Below, one piece after another: positions 43,241-51,380 of a stretch of 53,113 nt of DNA; position 1 is the first letter of the stretch, and the number at the start of each line of letters is the position of its first letter. The position numbers and the translations under genes were made by a program. Under the pieces are notes generated by a model. The model was not told the origin of the DNA and ran no database searches. It worked only from the letters and a program-made list of their open reading frames with translations. Source of the DNA: Acidilobaceae archaeon. GTDB lineage: Archaea > Thermoproteota > Thermoprotei_A > Sulfolobales > Acidilobaceae. Location: assembly GCA_027014125.1 (NCBI GenBank), contig JALWEI010000003.1:1-53113 (forward strand), written 5' to 3'.

Positions 43241-43822
43241 TCAGCCCCCACCAGCCTCCACCTCACGGGCTAGTATAGTGTAGAGGGTTAATCCCGCTAT
43301 CACCGCTGAGGTTGATACTAGTATGATCCCTGTACCAGCCAGCCTGTCCCACTCCTCCTCCAGCCTGATCAGGTGGAGGCCGATGAACATGGAGACTGCG
43401 GCTACCCCTATACCCCCAGCCGCTGCCATGCCCACCCCATACGCGGCCCCGTGCCTGGAGGATGCCAGGGGGCCCGCTACTAGTAGGCCTGCCAGGCCGG
43501 GGAGGAGGCCTAGGCCCGGGGGCATGAACTTGGGGATTAGCGCCTCCCCGACGGCGTAGTAGAGGATTGTTGTTAGGTAGAATCCCCATATGGCTGGGCC
43601 CTGTGCTAGGCTTGCCCTGAGGAGGGTTGGGCCTGGCATGTATAGTATCAGGGCTCCCGAGGCTAGGGAGGCCAGCGCCGCTATTGCCGTTACAGCTACC
43701 AGGCTCCCGGGGAGGAGGGGCCACCTCTCGATCAGGTACCTTACGTTAAACTCTGCTATTATCCCCACTACTATGGGGATTGTGTAGAGTATTGCTACCA
43801 CCGCTGGGCTCCTCGCCACCAT
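43241..43822 (-). CDS. Small polytopic membrane protein, function unknown
   Basis: 193 aa with about six hydrophobic segments (for example VVAILYTIPIVVGIIAEF, LVAVTAIAALASLASGALIL, GMAAAGGIGVAAVSMFIGL). No motif recognised. ATG 43822 sits inside the end of the S9 peptidase gene (77-nt overlap), with GGGGTGG as ribosome site. The MFS gene follows directly, so the two may form an operon after the peptidase. Confidence 0.65.
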   Translation of the reverse strand: MVARSPAVVAILYTIPIVVGIIAEFNVRYLIERWPLLPGSLVAVTAIAALASLASGALILYMPGPTLLRASLAQGPAIWGFYLTTILYYAVGEALIPKFMPPGLGLLPGLAGLLVAGPLASSRHGAAYGVGMAAAGGIGVAAVSMFIGLHLIRLEEEWDRLAGTGIILVSTSAVIAGLTLYTILAREVEAGGG

Positions 43823-45572
43823 ACTCCACCCCTAGGTGCCGTAGCACGAAGAGCGCCGCCTTCGTGTAAACCCTCACACGGTTCTCGATCTTAGCTATAC
43901 CATGTCCCTCATCCTCGAGCCTTATATACTCAACCTCCACCCCCCTGCCCTTCAGTGCCTCCACCAGCTGCTCTGCCTCGCTCACCGGAACCCTAGGATC
44001 CCTTGCTCCGTGCACGATCATGAGTGGGGCCTTGATCTTGTGGACGTGGCTTATCGGTGATAGCTTAAGCATTACCTCCCCGTCCCTGTCAGGGTCCCCG
44101 TACTCCGCCATCCTATACTTCCTCCTGTAGGGGCTCGTGTTCCTTATGAATGTAACTAGGTTCACTATCCCCACGATCTCCACGCCGCACCTCCATAGCT
44201 CCGGGTATAGGGCCATGCTCATGAGGGTGAGGTAGCCGCCGTAGCTTCCACCCATCACGCATAGCCTCCTCCTGTCGATTAAGCCCCTACTCGTTAGGGC
44301 CTCGACCGCATGGTAGACGTCGTGGACTGCACCCTCTCTCTTATCGACATCGTCTAGGTGCACGAACCTCTTCCCATAGCCCAGGCTGCCCCTGAAGTTG
44401 GGTGCTACAACAGCTACCCCGAGGCTCTGGAATAGCTGGTGGAATTGGTTGAACCTGACCCGCTCCTGGCTCTCCGGGCCTCCGTGTAGCCATACCACTG
44501 CTGGCGGGGGCGTGGAGGCGGGCTTGCTGGGCGTGTAGAGGATCCCCCTTACCTTGAGCCCGTCGAAGCTCTCGTACTCGAACTTGTCGGGGTATGCGAG
44601 GTCCTCTTCCCTTATCCCTGCCTTGGGGCTCCGCGTTATCCTCTCACCCAGCATCCTCCTGAGCCTGAACACCTCGTTCCCGGCCACGGGTGAGGATACG
44701 CTCGCTAGCAGACCCTCCCCCCAGTCGAGCCATGTCACCGTGCCGGGGGCCCTCCAGTAGGGCCTGGCCCCCTCCCCTGGCGTCCACGTGTACACGATGC
44801 TCTCACCGTCCTCGTTGACCGTGTAGTATACCTTGTCACCCGCCTCGACCAGCTCCACGTCCCAGCCGTGCTCGGCCACGATCCTCCACGTCCTAGCCTC
44901 CAAGTCGTAGACCGCGAGGCTGAGGAACTCCCTGTCTATACTGGTGGCGAATGCCAGCCTGCCGTTACCCAGGTATGATGGGCTAACGTTGAGCGCCTCC
45001 CCCCGGTGGCTCGTAAGGTTAACCCCCTCCCCGGTGGAGGGGTTGAAGAGCCATATATCGGAGTCCAGGTTGCTGTTCCTCCTCACAACCACTAGGCCCT
45101 CCCTGGCCCACTCGGCAGCGTAGTTGATCCCCTCTAGCCTAGCTACAAGCCTGGAGCCTCGGCCCGGCTCCCATATGTATAGGTCGAAGTCTACCCCGTT
45201 ACGGGAGTTGCTGGTATACGCCAGGCCACCGGGCCCCCATGCCCCGAGCATATTCACGCTGCCATCCCCACCCGCAACCCGTGTTATCCTGACCCCGTCA
45301 TACACGTAGATCGCCCACCTCTCGTCCCCGTCGAAGTCGCTCGTGAACGCGATGAGCCCCCGTGGGCCCAGCCTGTAGTCTCCGATCCTCCTCTCCCAGG
45401 GGAATACCAGGTCGAGGGAGCCGTTGCACTGTCTCCACAACTGCATGAAGCCCCCCAGGTCCCCCAGCAGGTATACGCAACCTTCCCTTCCATGCTCAGC
45501 CTGCGCCGTTGACCTTACCGAGAAAAACCTCCTGGTCAGGAGCTCCACGCCGCCAATACTCTCCCCCTCCAT
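43746..45572 (-). CDS. S9 family serine peptidase (prolyl oligopeptidase/acylaminoacyl peptidase-like)
   Basis: 608-aa soluble peptidase. An N-terminal beta-propeller-like region (about 20-330) with WD/GE repeats such as WAIYVYDGVR and WLFNPSTGEG precedes an alpha/beta hydrolase domain (about 345-590). The nucleophile elbow is GGSYGGYL (Ser about 452), the Asp is in VHGARDPRVP and the His in EDEGHGIAKIE. No signal peptide. The last 20 residues overlap the next gene and may be tail wobble rather than conserved. ATG 45572 start. Confidence 0.9.
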   Translation of the reverse strand: MEGESIGGVELLTRRFFSVRSTAQAEHGREGCVYLLGDLGGFMQLWRQCNGSLDLVFPWERRIGDYRLGPRGLIAFTSDFDGDERWAIYVYDGVRITRVAGGDGSVNMLGAWGPGGLAYTSNSRNGVDFDLYIWEPGRGSRLVARLEGINYAAEWAREGLVVVRRNSNLDSDIWLFNPSTGEGVNLTSHRGEALNVSPSYLGNGRLAFATSIDREFLSLAVYDLEARTWRIVAEHGWDVELVEAGDKVYYTVNEDGESIVYTWTPGEGARPYWRAPGTVTWLDWGEGLLASVSSPVAGNEVFRLRRMLGERITRSPKAGIREEDLAYPDKFEYESFDGLKVRGILYTPSKPASTPPPAVVWLHGGPESQERVRFNQFHQLFQSLGVAVVAPNFRGSLGYGKRFVHLDDVDKREGAVHDVYHAVEALTSRGLIDRRRLCVMGGSYGGYLTLMSMALYPELWRCGVEIVGIVNLVTFIRNTSPYRRKYRMAEYGDPDRDGEVMLKLSPISHVHKIKAPLMIVHGARDPRVPVSEAEQLVEALKGRGVEVEYIRLEDEGHGIAKIENRVRVYTKAALFVLRHLGVEYGGEEPSGGSNTLHNPHSSGDNSRV

Positions 45573-45692
45573 GAACTTGCACCTGAATAGATATACGCCT
45601 GGTGGCCTGTAAGGATTAAAACTAGTACATATAGAATAAATACATCAACCAAGAGGGCCTCCCTCCTGGCCCCCGAGGGGTGTGCCCGGCTG

Positions 45693-47075
45693 TTGTGGGA
45701 CGTAGTGGTTGTTGGCGGCGGGCATAACGGGGTAATCGCTGCTATAACACTAGCCAGGCACGGGCTCCGGGTTGCGGTTGTCGAGAAGAACCCCTGGCCA
45801 GGAGGCCTTGCAGGGGGCCTACCCCAGGGGGTGCCCCTCTCCCTGTATGCATACGCGGTAGGCCTGGTGCCCCGTGAGCTCGACGAGTGGCTAGGCCTCC
45901 TCAAGGGGCTTCTCCACAAGCCTGACCCTAGCTGGGTCGAAGTAGAGGATGGGGAGGTAACGCTCAGGTGGTGGAGGTCTAGGGGCAGGCTCAGCCTGGA
46001 GGCGGAGGAGGCAGGAGCCCCAGGGCTCCCCCACCTGCTCCACCTGGTAGACGAGTTCTGGCGGTGCTACAAGGCTGCTGGGCTCTACTATACCCCCAGC
46101 CCTCCTAGCCCGGCCGATGCGGCTTCCATGGTCGACGGGTGTAGCAGTGAGGCGGCAGGTGTGTTGGAGAGGAGCGTGGAGTCCATATTACGAGAGTACC
46201 TTGACCCCTCGTGGTGGCCCACCGTGATCTACCCGTCGATGCTCGAGTCCAACGGCTTCGCGCTAGCCTACTACCTCCAGAATGGCGGGGTGTGGGACCA
46301 GCCTGTGGGGGGCATGGCGAGCCTCTCGAGGAGGCTGGCAATGCTGGCTAGGAGCGAGGGGGTTACACTGGTGACCGGCGAGGCTGCCTCTGATATCCTG
46401 GTCGAGGGTGGACGTGCAGCTGGGGCGGAGCTTGCTAGTGGGAAGAGGCTGAGGGCCAGGCTGGCGGTGGTGTACTCGGCCCCGATCTACACCCTCCCAC
46501 GCCTCCCGACGCCAGCGGGTATCCTAGGCGAGGACAGGATCAAGGCCCTGCGAAGGATGGAGGAGTCCAGGGTATGGGTGCGCCGCGTGGACTACCTGCT
46601 CTCTAAGCCGCCGAGGCCTCCGAGGGAGCCGGGGTGGAGGGGCTACCCGATAATATCGAGCTGGGTCGGCGATGTGGGCGGGGAGTACACGTACCCGAGC
46701 CTCTATAGCTCCACTAGCCTGCACGTTGTCCAGGCCAGCGGGCCCATGAGGCCCCTGGACCCGGCTCCCCCGGGCGTGGATGAGAGGGATATCGTGGCAT
46801 GGTGGGAGAGGGGCCCCGAGTCCCAGGCTGTGTGCTGCGGCAACACTACTGGCCACCCGGATCATGTCCCCCTGAGGGATCCCTTCATAATGGATGGGAG
46901 GCCCCTGCAAGGGTGGCACGACTATACCACGGATATACCCGGCCTCTACCATGCCTCAGCTAGCAGTTATCCTGGTGGCGAGATTAATGGCGTTGCCGGC
47001 CATAATGCGGCTTTGAGGATCCTCTTGGATGCCGGGGTTAGGCCTCTATCGCCCTTGTATAGGGGCCCCGGGTAG
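45693..47075 (+). CDS. NAD(P)/FAD-dependent oxidoreductase, phytoene-desaturase/PYROXD2-like
   Basis: 460-aa flavoprotein. The N-terminal Rossmann motif is VVVVGGGHNGVIAAITLARHG, with the second acidic strand VVEKNPWPGGLAGG. C-terminal features include PGLYHASASSYPGGEINGVAGHNAA. The fold and GGGHNG motif fit the PYROXD2/crtI-like branch, which includes carotenoid desaturases, but archaeal members often have unknown substrates. TTG 45693 is the only start that gives the motif at the very N-terminus. Divergent from the S9 peptidase. Confidence 0.83.
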   Translation: MWDVVVVGGGHNGVIAAITLARHGLRVAVVEKNPWPGGLAGGLPQGVPLSLYAYAVGLVPRELDEWLGLLKGLLHKPDPSWVEVEDGEVTLRWWRSRGRLSLEAEEAGAPGLPHLLHLVDEFWRCYKAAGLYYTPSPPSPADAASMVDGCSSEAAGVLERSVESILREYLDPSWWPTVIYPSMLESNGFALAYYLQNGGVWDQPVGGMASLSRRLAMLARSEGVTLVTGEAASDILVEGGRAAGAELASGKRLRARLAVVYSAPIYTLPRLPTPAGILGEDRIKALRRMEESRVWVRRVDYLLSKPPRPPREPGWRGYPIISSWVGDVGGEYTYPSLYSSTSLHVVQASGPMRPLDPAPPGVDERDIVAWWERGPESQAVCCGNTTGHPDHVPLRDPFIMDGRPLQGWHDYTTDIPGLYHASASSYPGGEINGVAGHNAALRILLDAGVRPLSPLYRGPG

Positions 47076-47099
47076 GGGGTGTGCACGGGATGGTAATGC

Positions 47100-47107
47100 T
47101 AATATAC
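47100..47107 (+). promoter_or_regulatory. TATA box of the tRNA gene
   Basis: TAATATAC is centred about 33 nt before the mature 5' end at 47136, the usual place for a Box A element with a short 5' leader. Confidence 0.55.
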
Positions 47108-47133
47108 CCGTCTAGCCGGTTAGGTTGACTTGG

Positions 47134-47246
<113 letters not shown>

Positions 47247-47269
47247 GGATCCCCCCGGGGTCCTGCCTC

Positions 47270-48412
47270 CTAGCCTTCTAGCAGGTCTATGGTCCTGACT
47301 TGGGGGCTTGGCAGGTCCGCTACCTTGCTGTACTCCTCCTCGAATGTCCTGGGGTCTCCCCTGGGGGTGGGGTTTGGGGCTCTGCCGCAGACCTCTATTT
47401 GCCTGCTGACTAAGTCGTATACTCCTATCCTCCTGGCCTCCTCCATGACCTCGTCCTTGTCGCTCCCGGCTAGTGGGCGTAGTATGGCGGCGTCTATCAT
47501 CCTGCTGATTAGGTAGAGGTTCCTTATTGTCTGGCTGGCTACCTGGCCCACGGATTCCCCTGTTGCTATAGCCTCTATGCCCTCTCCTAGGGCTATCTCG
47601 GCAGCCTTCTCCATCATTAGCCTCCTCAGTACTAGCAGCTGGTATCCTGGCTTGACTTGGCTCCTTACTATGCCTGCCACCCCGGCGAAGGAGGCTATGT
47701 ATAGCTTTGGCTTGTAGTTGTATGCGTACCTCCTTGCCAGGATCCTGGCGGCCTCAAGCGCTATCTCGAGGGCCCGGGGCTCCCCCATGTCATAGTATAG
47801 CAGGTGTACTGGGCTCCCCCTCCTTAGTAGCCTCCATGCCGCCACCGTGGAGTCGAAGCCTCCACTATAGAGGACTAGTACTGGGTCCTCGCTTCCTATA
47901 GGCAGCCCGCCGGGGCCGGGGTACACCTCGTCGTAGAGGTATGCCTGGTCTCCCCTGACCTCTATGTAAGCCGTGTACTCCGGGCTCTCGAGGTCCACGC
48001 CCGAGGCCCCCTCCCCGAGTAGCCGGGCCCCGAGGAGCCTCTCCACGTCCTTGCTAGTGAAGCTGTGGCTACCCGCCCTCCTGGCCCTGACCCTGAATAC
48101 CTTGCCTCGAACCCTTGGGGCGAAGAAGCTCGCCGCCCCTTCAACCAGCTCCTCTAGGCTCCTGAAGGCGATCCTAGCGGCTGGTGATACGCTCTTTACG
48201 CCCATGACCCTGGCTATGACCCTAGCAGCCTCTGCGGGGCTACTGGGCTCCTCCACTATAATCCTGCCCTCCACCCTGACCGGGCGGCCCTGGAGTCCCT
48301 CCCTCTCTAGCATCTCCCTTATGCCGGAGGCCAGTAGCTTCTCCATCCTGGCCCTGGTTGCCCTGCCCTTTACAGCTACCTCGGAGTACCTGACTAGTAC
48401 GACCCACTCCAC
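47270..48412 (-). CDS. thiI: tRNA 4-thiouridine synthase ThiI-like
   Basis: 380-aa protein with an N-terminal ferredoxin-like/THUMP domain (about 1-165) beginning VVLVRYSEVAVKGRATR. The PP-loop is LVLYSGGFDSTVAAW (about 176-190). The adenylation-side helices include LRRLMMEKAAEIALGEGIEAIATGES and the C-terminal motif is EVCGRAPNP with one Cys. It lacks the rhodanese domain of bacterial ThiI, as in most archaea, so the sulfur donor is another protein. Start ATG 48412. It lies beside, and antisense to, the tRNA-containing side of the genome. Confidence 0.92.
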   Translation of the reverse strand: MEWVVLVRYSEVAVKGRATRARMEKLLASGIREMLEREGLQGRPVRVEGRIIVEEPSSPAEAARVIARVMGVKSVSPAARIAFRSLEELVEGAASFFAPRVRGKVFRVRARRAGSHSFTSKDVERLLGARLLGEGASGVDLESPEYTAYIEVRGDQAYLYDEVYPGPGGLPIGSEDPVLVLYSGGFDSTVAAWRLLRRGSPVHLLYYDMGEPRALEIALEAARILARRYAYNYKPKLYIASFAGVAGIVRSQVKPGYQLLVLRRLMMEKAAEIALGEGIEAIATGESVGQVASQTIRNLYLISRMIDAAILRPLAGSDKDEVMEEARRIGVYDLVSRQIEVCGRAPNPTPRGDPRTFEEEYSKVADLPSPQVRTIDLLEG

Positions 48413-48473
48413 TCCCTACGCCCCTCCTATTAATAGCCCGTGTCTTGGGGATTATGGTTTTGGTGGCCAGGGC

Positions 48474-48920
48474 GTGGAGATCTATGTTGCATGGCTGGAG
48501 GGCTACCTCGCCATAGATCCTGGGGGGAGGGGCCTCCGTGTTAGGGGCGGCAACGCGACACTTGAGCTGGGGCTGCGGGAGATAGGCTTCCAGGGCCCCT
48601 TCGAGGGGCTGGAGGAGGTGCCCCAGGATAGGAGGGGGGAGTCTAAGGTCGTCTACCTTAGGCTCGCATTCCCCCTGAGGGGGCTCGATAGGCCTGGGGG
48701 GAGGGTTGTGAGGGTTAGTATGGACTTCTCTGTAGGCACCTTCGGCGTCTCCTACACGGTTATAGAGGGGGTGGGCCGGTACCTGACCCTGCACCCTCCC
48801 CCGGGGGCCCTTTATAAGTGGGTCACCGTGGGCGAGGACCTTATAGCGATCCACACTATAGGGAGGAGGCAGGTTTACCTGATGGAGGAGGACGGGTGGA
48901 GGAGGCTGATACTGGTCTAG
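48474..48920 (+). CDS. Uncharacterised 148-aa protein
   Basis: GTG 48474 with GGTGG 7 nt upstream starts MEIYVAWLEGYLAIDPGG. The protein is beta-rich and has no motif I recognise; it ends RRQVYLMEEDGWRRLILV. The open frame extends to 47973, but that part is antisense to thiI and has no coding character. A TATTAATAG at 48428-48436 is about 45 nt upstream. It is followed after 13 nt by the Cys-rich glycosylase-like gene, so it probably starts the three-gene cluster. Confidence 0.62.
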   Translation: MEIYVAWLEGYLAIDPGGRGLRVRGGNATLELGLREIGFQGPFEGLEEVPQDRRGESKVVYLRLAFPLRGLDRPGGRVVRVSMDFSVGTFGVSYTVIEGVGRYLTLHPPPGALYKWVTVGEDLIAIHTIGRRQVYLMEEDGWRRLILV

Positions 48921-48933
48921 GCGGGGGTGGCTT

Positions 48934-49956
48934 GTGGTGTGGATGCTGATGGTGAACGTTGACCAGGCCGAGGCCCTCGGGAGGCTCCTCGCCCCGGTCA
49001 GGGATAGGATCAGTGTCGATACCTTCACAGACACCAGGTACTACCCGCCGCCCAGCGCATCTAAGAGGGACGTCGCCATGTACTTCCTGGTAATGGTTGC
49101 CATGGACCATAGGCTCAGCAGGCCTGGGAGGCCATATGAGGGCGTGGTGGACGGGGAGAGGTACCATGGGGCGGATCTGCTATACAGGCTTGGCATGAAG
49201 AAGTACACCGAGGATCCCGGCTTCTTCGAGGCATCGAGGCTGGCGAGGGTTAGGGAGAGGGACGTGGTGAGGTGGCTCAGCGCCAGCGACGGCCGTGGAG
49301 GCATGGTCTCCCCGCCCGACCCTAGGGTTAGGGCGGAGCTGTTGAGGGATCTGGGTAGGAAGCTGGAGGCGCTCTACGGGGGCGACCCCTTCGCCCTCAT
49401 AGCAGAGTCCCGGGGCATGCTGAGGAGGGGAGTCGGGGACGGCTTCATAGACAGGCTTAAGGTCTTCAAGGCCTACCAGGACCCGGTGGAGAAGAAGGCC
49501 TTCCTCCTAGCCAAGTTCCTCGAGAGGAGGCACGTCCTGGAGGTGGCGGACCACTACAACAAGGAGGTCCCGGTTGATAACCACCTGGTTAGGATAGCTG
49601 TCAGGACCGGCATAGTGGGCCTCTCGAGGCCTATGATAGAGAAGATGGCCAGGTTCGTCCCCTTCACTGTGTGGGAAGACGTGTCCCTCAGGCTCGCCGC
49701 CAGACAGGCGTACAGGATCGTGTCCCAGGCGTCCGGCATAGACCCCTTCATACTAGACGACTTCCTATGGATGTTCGGCAGGCGCTGCTGCACCAGGGAG
49801 AACCCTACCTGTAGGGCCTCATGCAGGAGCGGGTGCAACGCCATCGGAGGCTGCAATGGAGGCGGATCATGTATATTCAGCCCCGTATGCAGGGCCTACC
49901 GGAACCCGCTCCTAATGGTGCCTGAGCACACGTTCCTGGAGACGTGGTGGTACTAG
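48934..49956 (+). CDS. HhH-GPD/Qng1-like protein with C-terminal cysteine cluster
   Basis: 340 aa. The middle (about 60-270) is helical, with EASRLARVRERDVVRWL, RAELLRDLGRKLEALYGGDP and then VPVDNHLVRIAVRTGIV. That last phrase looks like the H-x-R loop of helix-hairpin-helix glycosylases (PVDNHLxR), and the layout also recalls queuosine salvage Qng1 (DUF2419). The last 60 residues hold about nine cysteines (CCTRENPTCRASCRSGCN), enough for a metal or Fe-S site. Starts GTG 48934 or 48937; GGGGGTGG precedes. It overlaps the next gene by 13 nt. Function is inferred; I am not certain of the family. Confidence 0.55.
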   Translation: MVWMLMVNVDQAEALGRLLAPVRDRISVDTFTDTRYYPPPSASKRDVAMYFLVMVAMDHRLSRPGRPYEGVVDGERYHGADLLYRLGMKKYTEDPGFFEASRLARVRERDVVRWLSASDGRGGMVSPPDPRVRAELLRDLGRKLEALYGGDPFALIAESRGMLRRGVGDGFIDRLKVFKAYQDPVEKKAFLLAKFLERRHVLEVADHYNKEVPVDNHLVRIAVRTGIVGLSRPMIEKMARFVPFTVWEDVSLRLAARQAYRIVSQASGIDPFILDDFLWMFGRRCCTRENPTCRASCRSGCNAIGGCNGGGSCIFSPVCRAYRNPLLMVPEHTFLETWWY

Positions 49957-50924
49957 CGTTGGACTGCATAGCCTGGGCCAGGCGCCTCGCCGCGTCCACG
50001 AGAAGGAGCCTCGGGGGCTGCGACTGCACCCTACTCTCGGGCGGGGTTGATACTAGCTTCATAGCCCTGGCGCACCCGAGCCCCCGTGGAGTAACCGCGG
50101 TGACAGTCGACCTGGGCGGAGACGACGCTAGGTATGCGGGGATCGTGGCCGAGAGGCTGGGAATGGAGCATACAATACTGAGGCCCTCAAGGGAGGAGTT
50201 CCTGGAGGCCCTGGAGACTGCTACATGGCTAATCGGGAGCATCGACCCCGTCGAGATAGCTGCCGATGCGGTGCACGTTCTATCGATAAGCCACGCCTCC
50301 AGGGCGGGGTGCAGGTGCCTGGCCACCGGAGATGGCGGTGACGAGCTGTTCCTCGGCTATAGCTTCCTCTTTGGGAGGACCCGGGAGGCGTTGAGGAGGT
50401 GGATAAGCGAGATGGCCCGGGAGGCGTGGCTACCAACCCTCTACATAGCTGAGAGGCTCGGAGTCAAGGCCGTGGCTCCTCTCTATAGCGGGGAGGCCAA
50501 GAGGATAGCATTGGAGGCCCCCATAGAGTGCCTTATAGGTGAGAGGGATGGGAGGGTCTATGGCAAGTACATGCTCCGCCTCTACATTGATGAGAGGGGC
50601 CTGGGCGAGGTTGCTTGGAGGCCTAAGAGGCCCGTCACCAGCGGCTCCGGCTCCCTCCGCCTACTATCCAGCCTGGCCTCAAGTATGAGAGTAGACCCAC
50701 CGCGCGGCCTGGACTTCAAGCCGCCCAGCAGGCTCCACATGTTCCTCGCCAGCCTGCTAGCCCGCCGGGGCCCCCTGCCGGCGAGGTGCAGTGATCCCAG
50801 GCTTGCCTGCCCCGTGTGCGGGAGGTGTATGAATAGGCGGGGCTACTGTAGGTTCTGCGGCGCTGTTAGGACCCCCAGCGGGGCGGTTATGCACTATAGC
50901 GACGAGCTAGTGGCCGAAGAGTAG
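49944..50924 (+). CDS. Asparagine-synthetase-like PP-loop ATPase with C-terminal zinc ribbon
   Basis: 326 aa. The PP-loop LLSGGVDTSFIALAH (about 30-44) and CLATGDGGDELFLGYSF (about 130) match the AMP-forming synthetase domain of asparagine synthase. The N-terminal glutaminase domain is missing, so ammonia or another protein must supply nitrogen, or the substrate is different (adenylation or modification role). A C-terminal zinc ribbon (CPVCGRCMNRRGYCRFCG) ends the protein. GTG 49944 overlaps the upstream gene by 13 nt, so coupled translation is likely. It overlaps a convergent zinc-ribbon gene by 18 nt. Confidence 0.75.
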   Translation: MVVLALDCIAWARRLAASTRRSLGGCDCTLLSGGVDTSFIALAHPSPRGVTAVTVDLGGDDARYAGIVAERLGMEHTILRPSREEFLEALETATWLIGSIDPVEIAADAVHVLSISHASRAGCRCLATGDGGDELFLGYSFLFGRTREALRRWISEMAREAWLPTLYIAERLGVKAVAPLYSGEAKRIALEAPIECLIGERDGRVYGKYMLRLYIDERGLGEVAWRPKRPVTSGSGSLRLLSSLASSMRVDPPRGLDFKPPSRLHMFLASLLARRGPLPARCSDPRLACPVCGRCMNRRGYCRFCGAVRTPSGAVMHYSDELVAEE

Positions 50925-51146
50925 GTCCATAATCGACATTGCGGTGTCCTCGTCTCCTAGTATTTCCGCGTCGTATGCCTCAGTGTACCCGCACTTGGTG
51001 CATGAGACCATGTAGTACTCTAGGTGTTGCCAGTTGACGAGCCTGCTCAGTCCGGCCCCGGTGAGGGCTACCTTCCTAACCCTTGGCCGCCGGGTCCCGC
51101 ACTTTGGGCAGACCCACCTGGATGCCAGAACCTCCTCTACACTCAA
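50907..51146 (-). CDS. Zinc-ribbon nucleic-acid-binding protein (YpzJ/COG3478-like)
   Basis: 79 aa. The zinc ribbon has cysteines in VCPKCGTRRPRVRKVALTG and SCTKCGYTEAYDAEI, ending SIMDLLFGH. The phrase order closely follows Bacillus YpzJ (predicted nucleic-acid-binding ribbon): CPxCG, then TGxGxSR and CxKCGYTE. No catalytic residues. GTG/ATG start choice is 51146. Converges on the PP-loop gene with an 18-nt overlap. Confidence 0.78.
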   Translation of the reverse strand: MSVEEVLASRWVCPKCGTRRPRVRKVALTGAGLSRLVNWQHLEYYMVSCTKCGYTEAYDAEILGDEDTAMSIMDLLFGH

Positions 51147-51186
51147 GGCCGCCTAGCCCCTAGGGATCGTGATTCTCTGGTGTAAC

Positions 51187-51195
51187 GTATTAAAT
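51187..51195 (+). promoter_or_regulatory. TATA-like element before the structured region
   Basis: GTATTAAAT is centred about 26-32 nt upstream of 51217-51223, where the hairpin element begins. It is the best candidate promoter in this 234-base gap. Confidence 0.4.
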
Positions 51196-51222
51196 CCCCG
51201 TTAAGCCCAGATTGCCTGTGGC

Positions 51223-51291
51223 GAGTGAACCCCGGTCCCGTGTGAATCGACCCCGAGTCACGGGGCTAAGTGTACACGGGGCGGGTCACTC
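51223..51291 (+). ncRNA. Candidate structured RNA or long hairpin element, between zinc-ribbon and GPN genes
   Basis: The 5' arm begins GAGTGAACCCCGGTCCCGTG (51223-51242) and the 3' arm ACACGGGGCGGGTCACTC (51274-51291). About 16 pairs form with bulges: GAGTGA with TCACTC, CCC with GGG, and CCCGTGT with ACACGGG. Inside is a second perfect 5-bp stem, CCCCG (51251-51255) with CGGGG (51261-51265). No frame codes through it. A TATA-like element lies 26-32 nt upstream. It could be a small RNA, a leader structure for the GPN gene (start 51381), or a chance GC hairpin. Confidence 0.35.
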
Positions 51292-51380
51292 CCGGCCTTT
51301 CTACCCTACCTGCCATGGATCCTCCTCTGTTGCGCGTATAATCCTCAGGTAGGCCCAGCCGATGCTGGGGGTGTAAGGGT

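Noticed and set aside
47973-48473. Long upstream extension of the 148-aa frame
   Set aside because: It is antisense to thiI, Ser/Leu/Pro-rich with no family likeness; a ribosome site and GTG at 48474 explain the real start.
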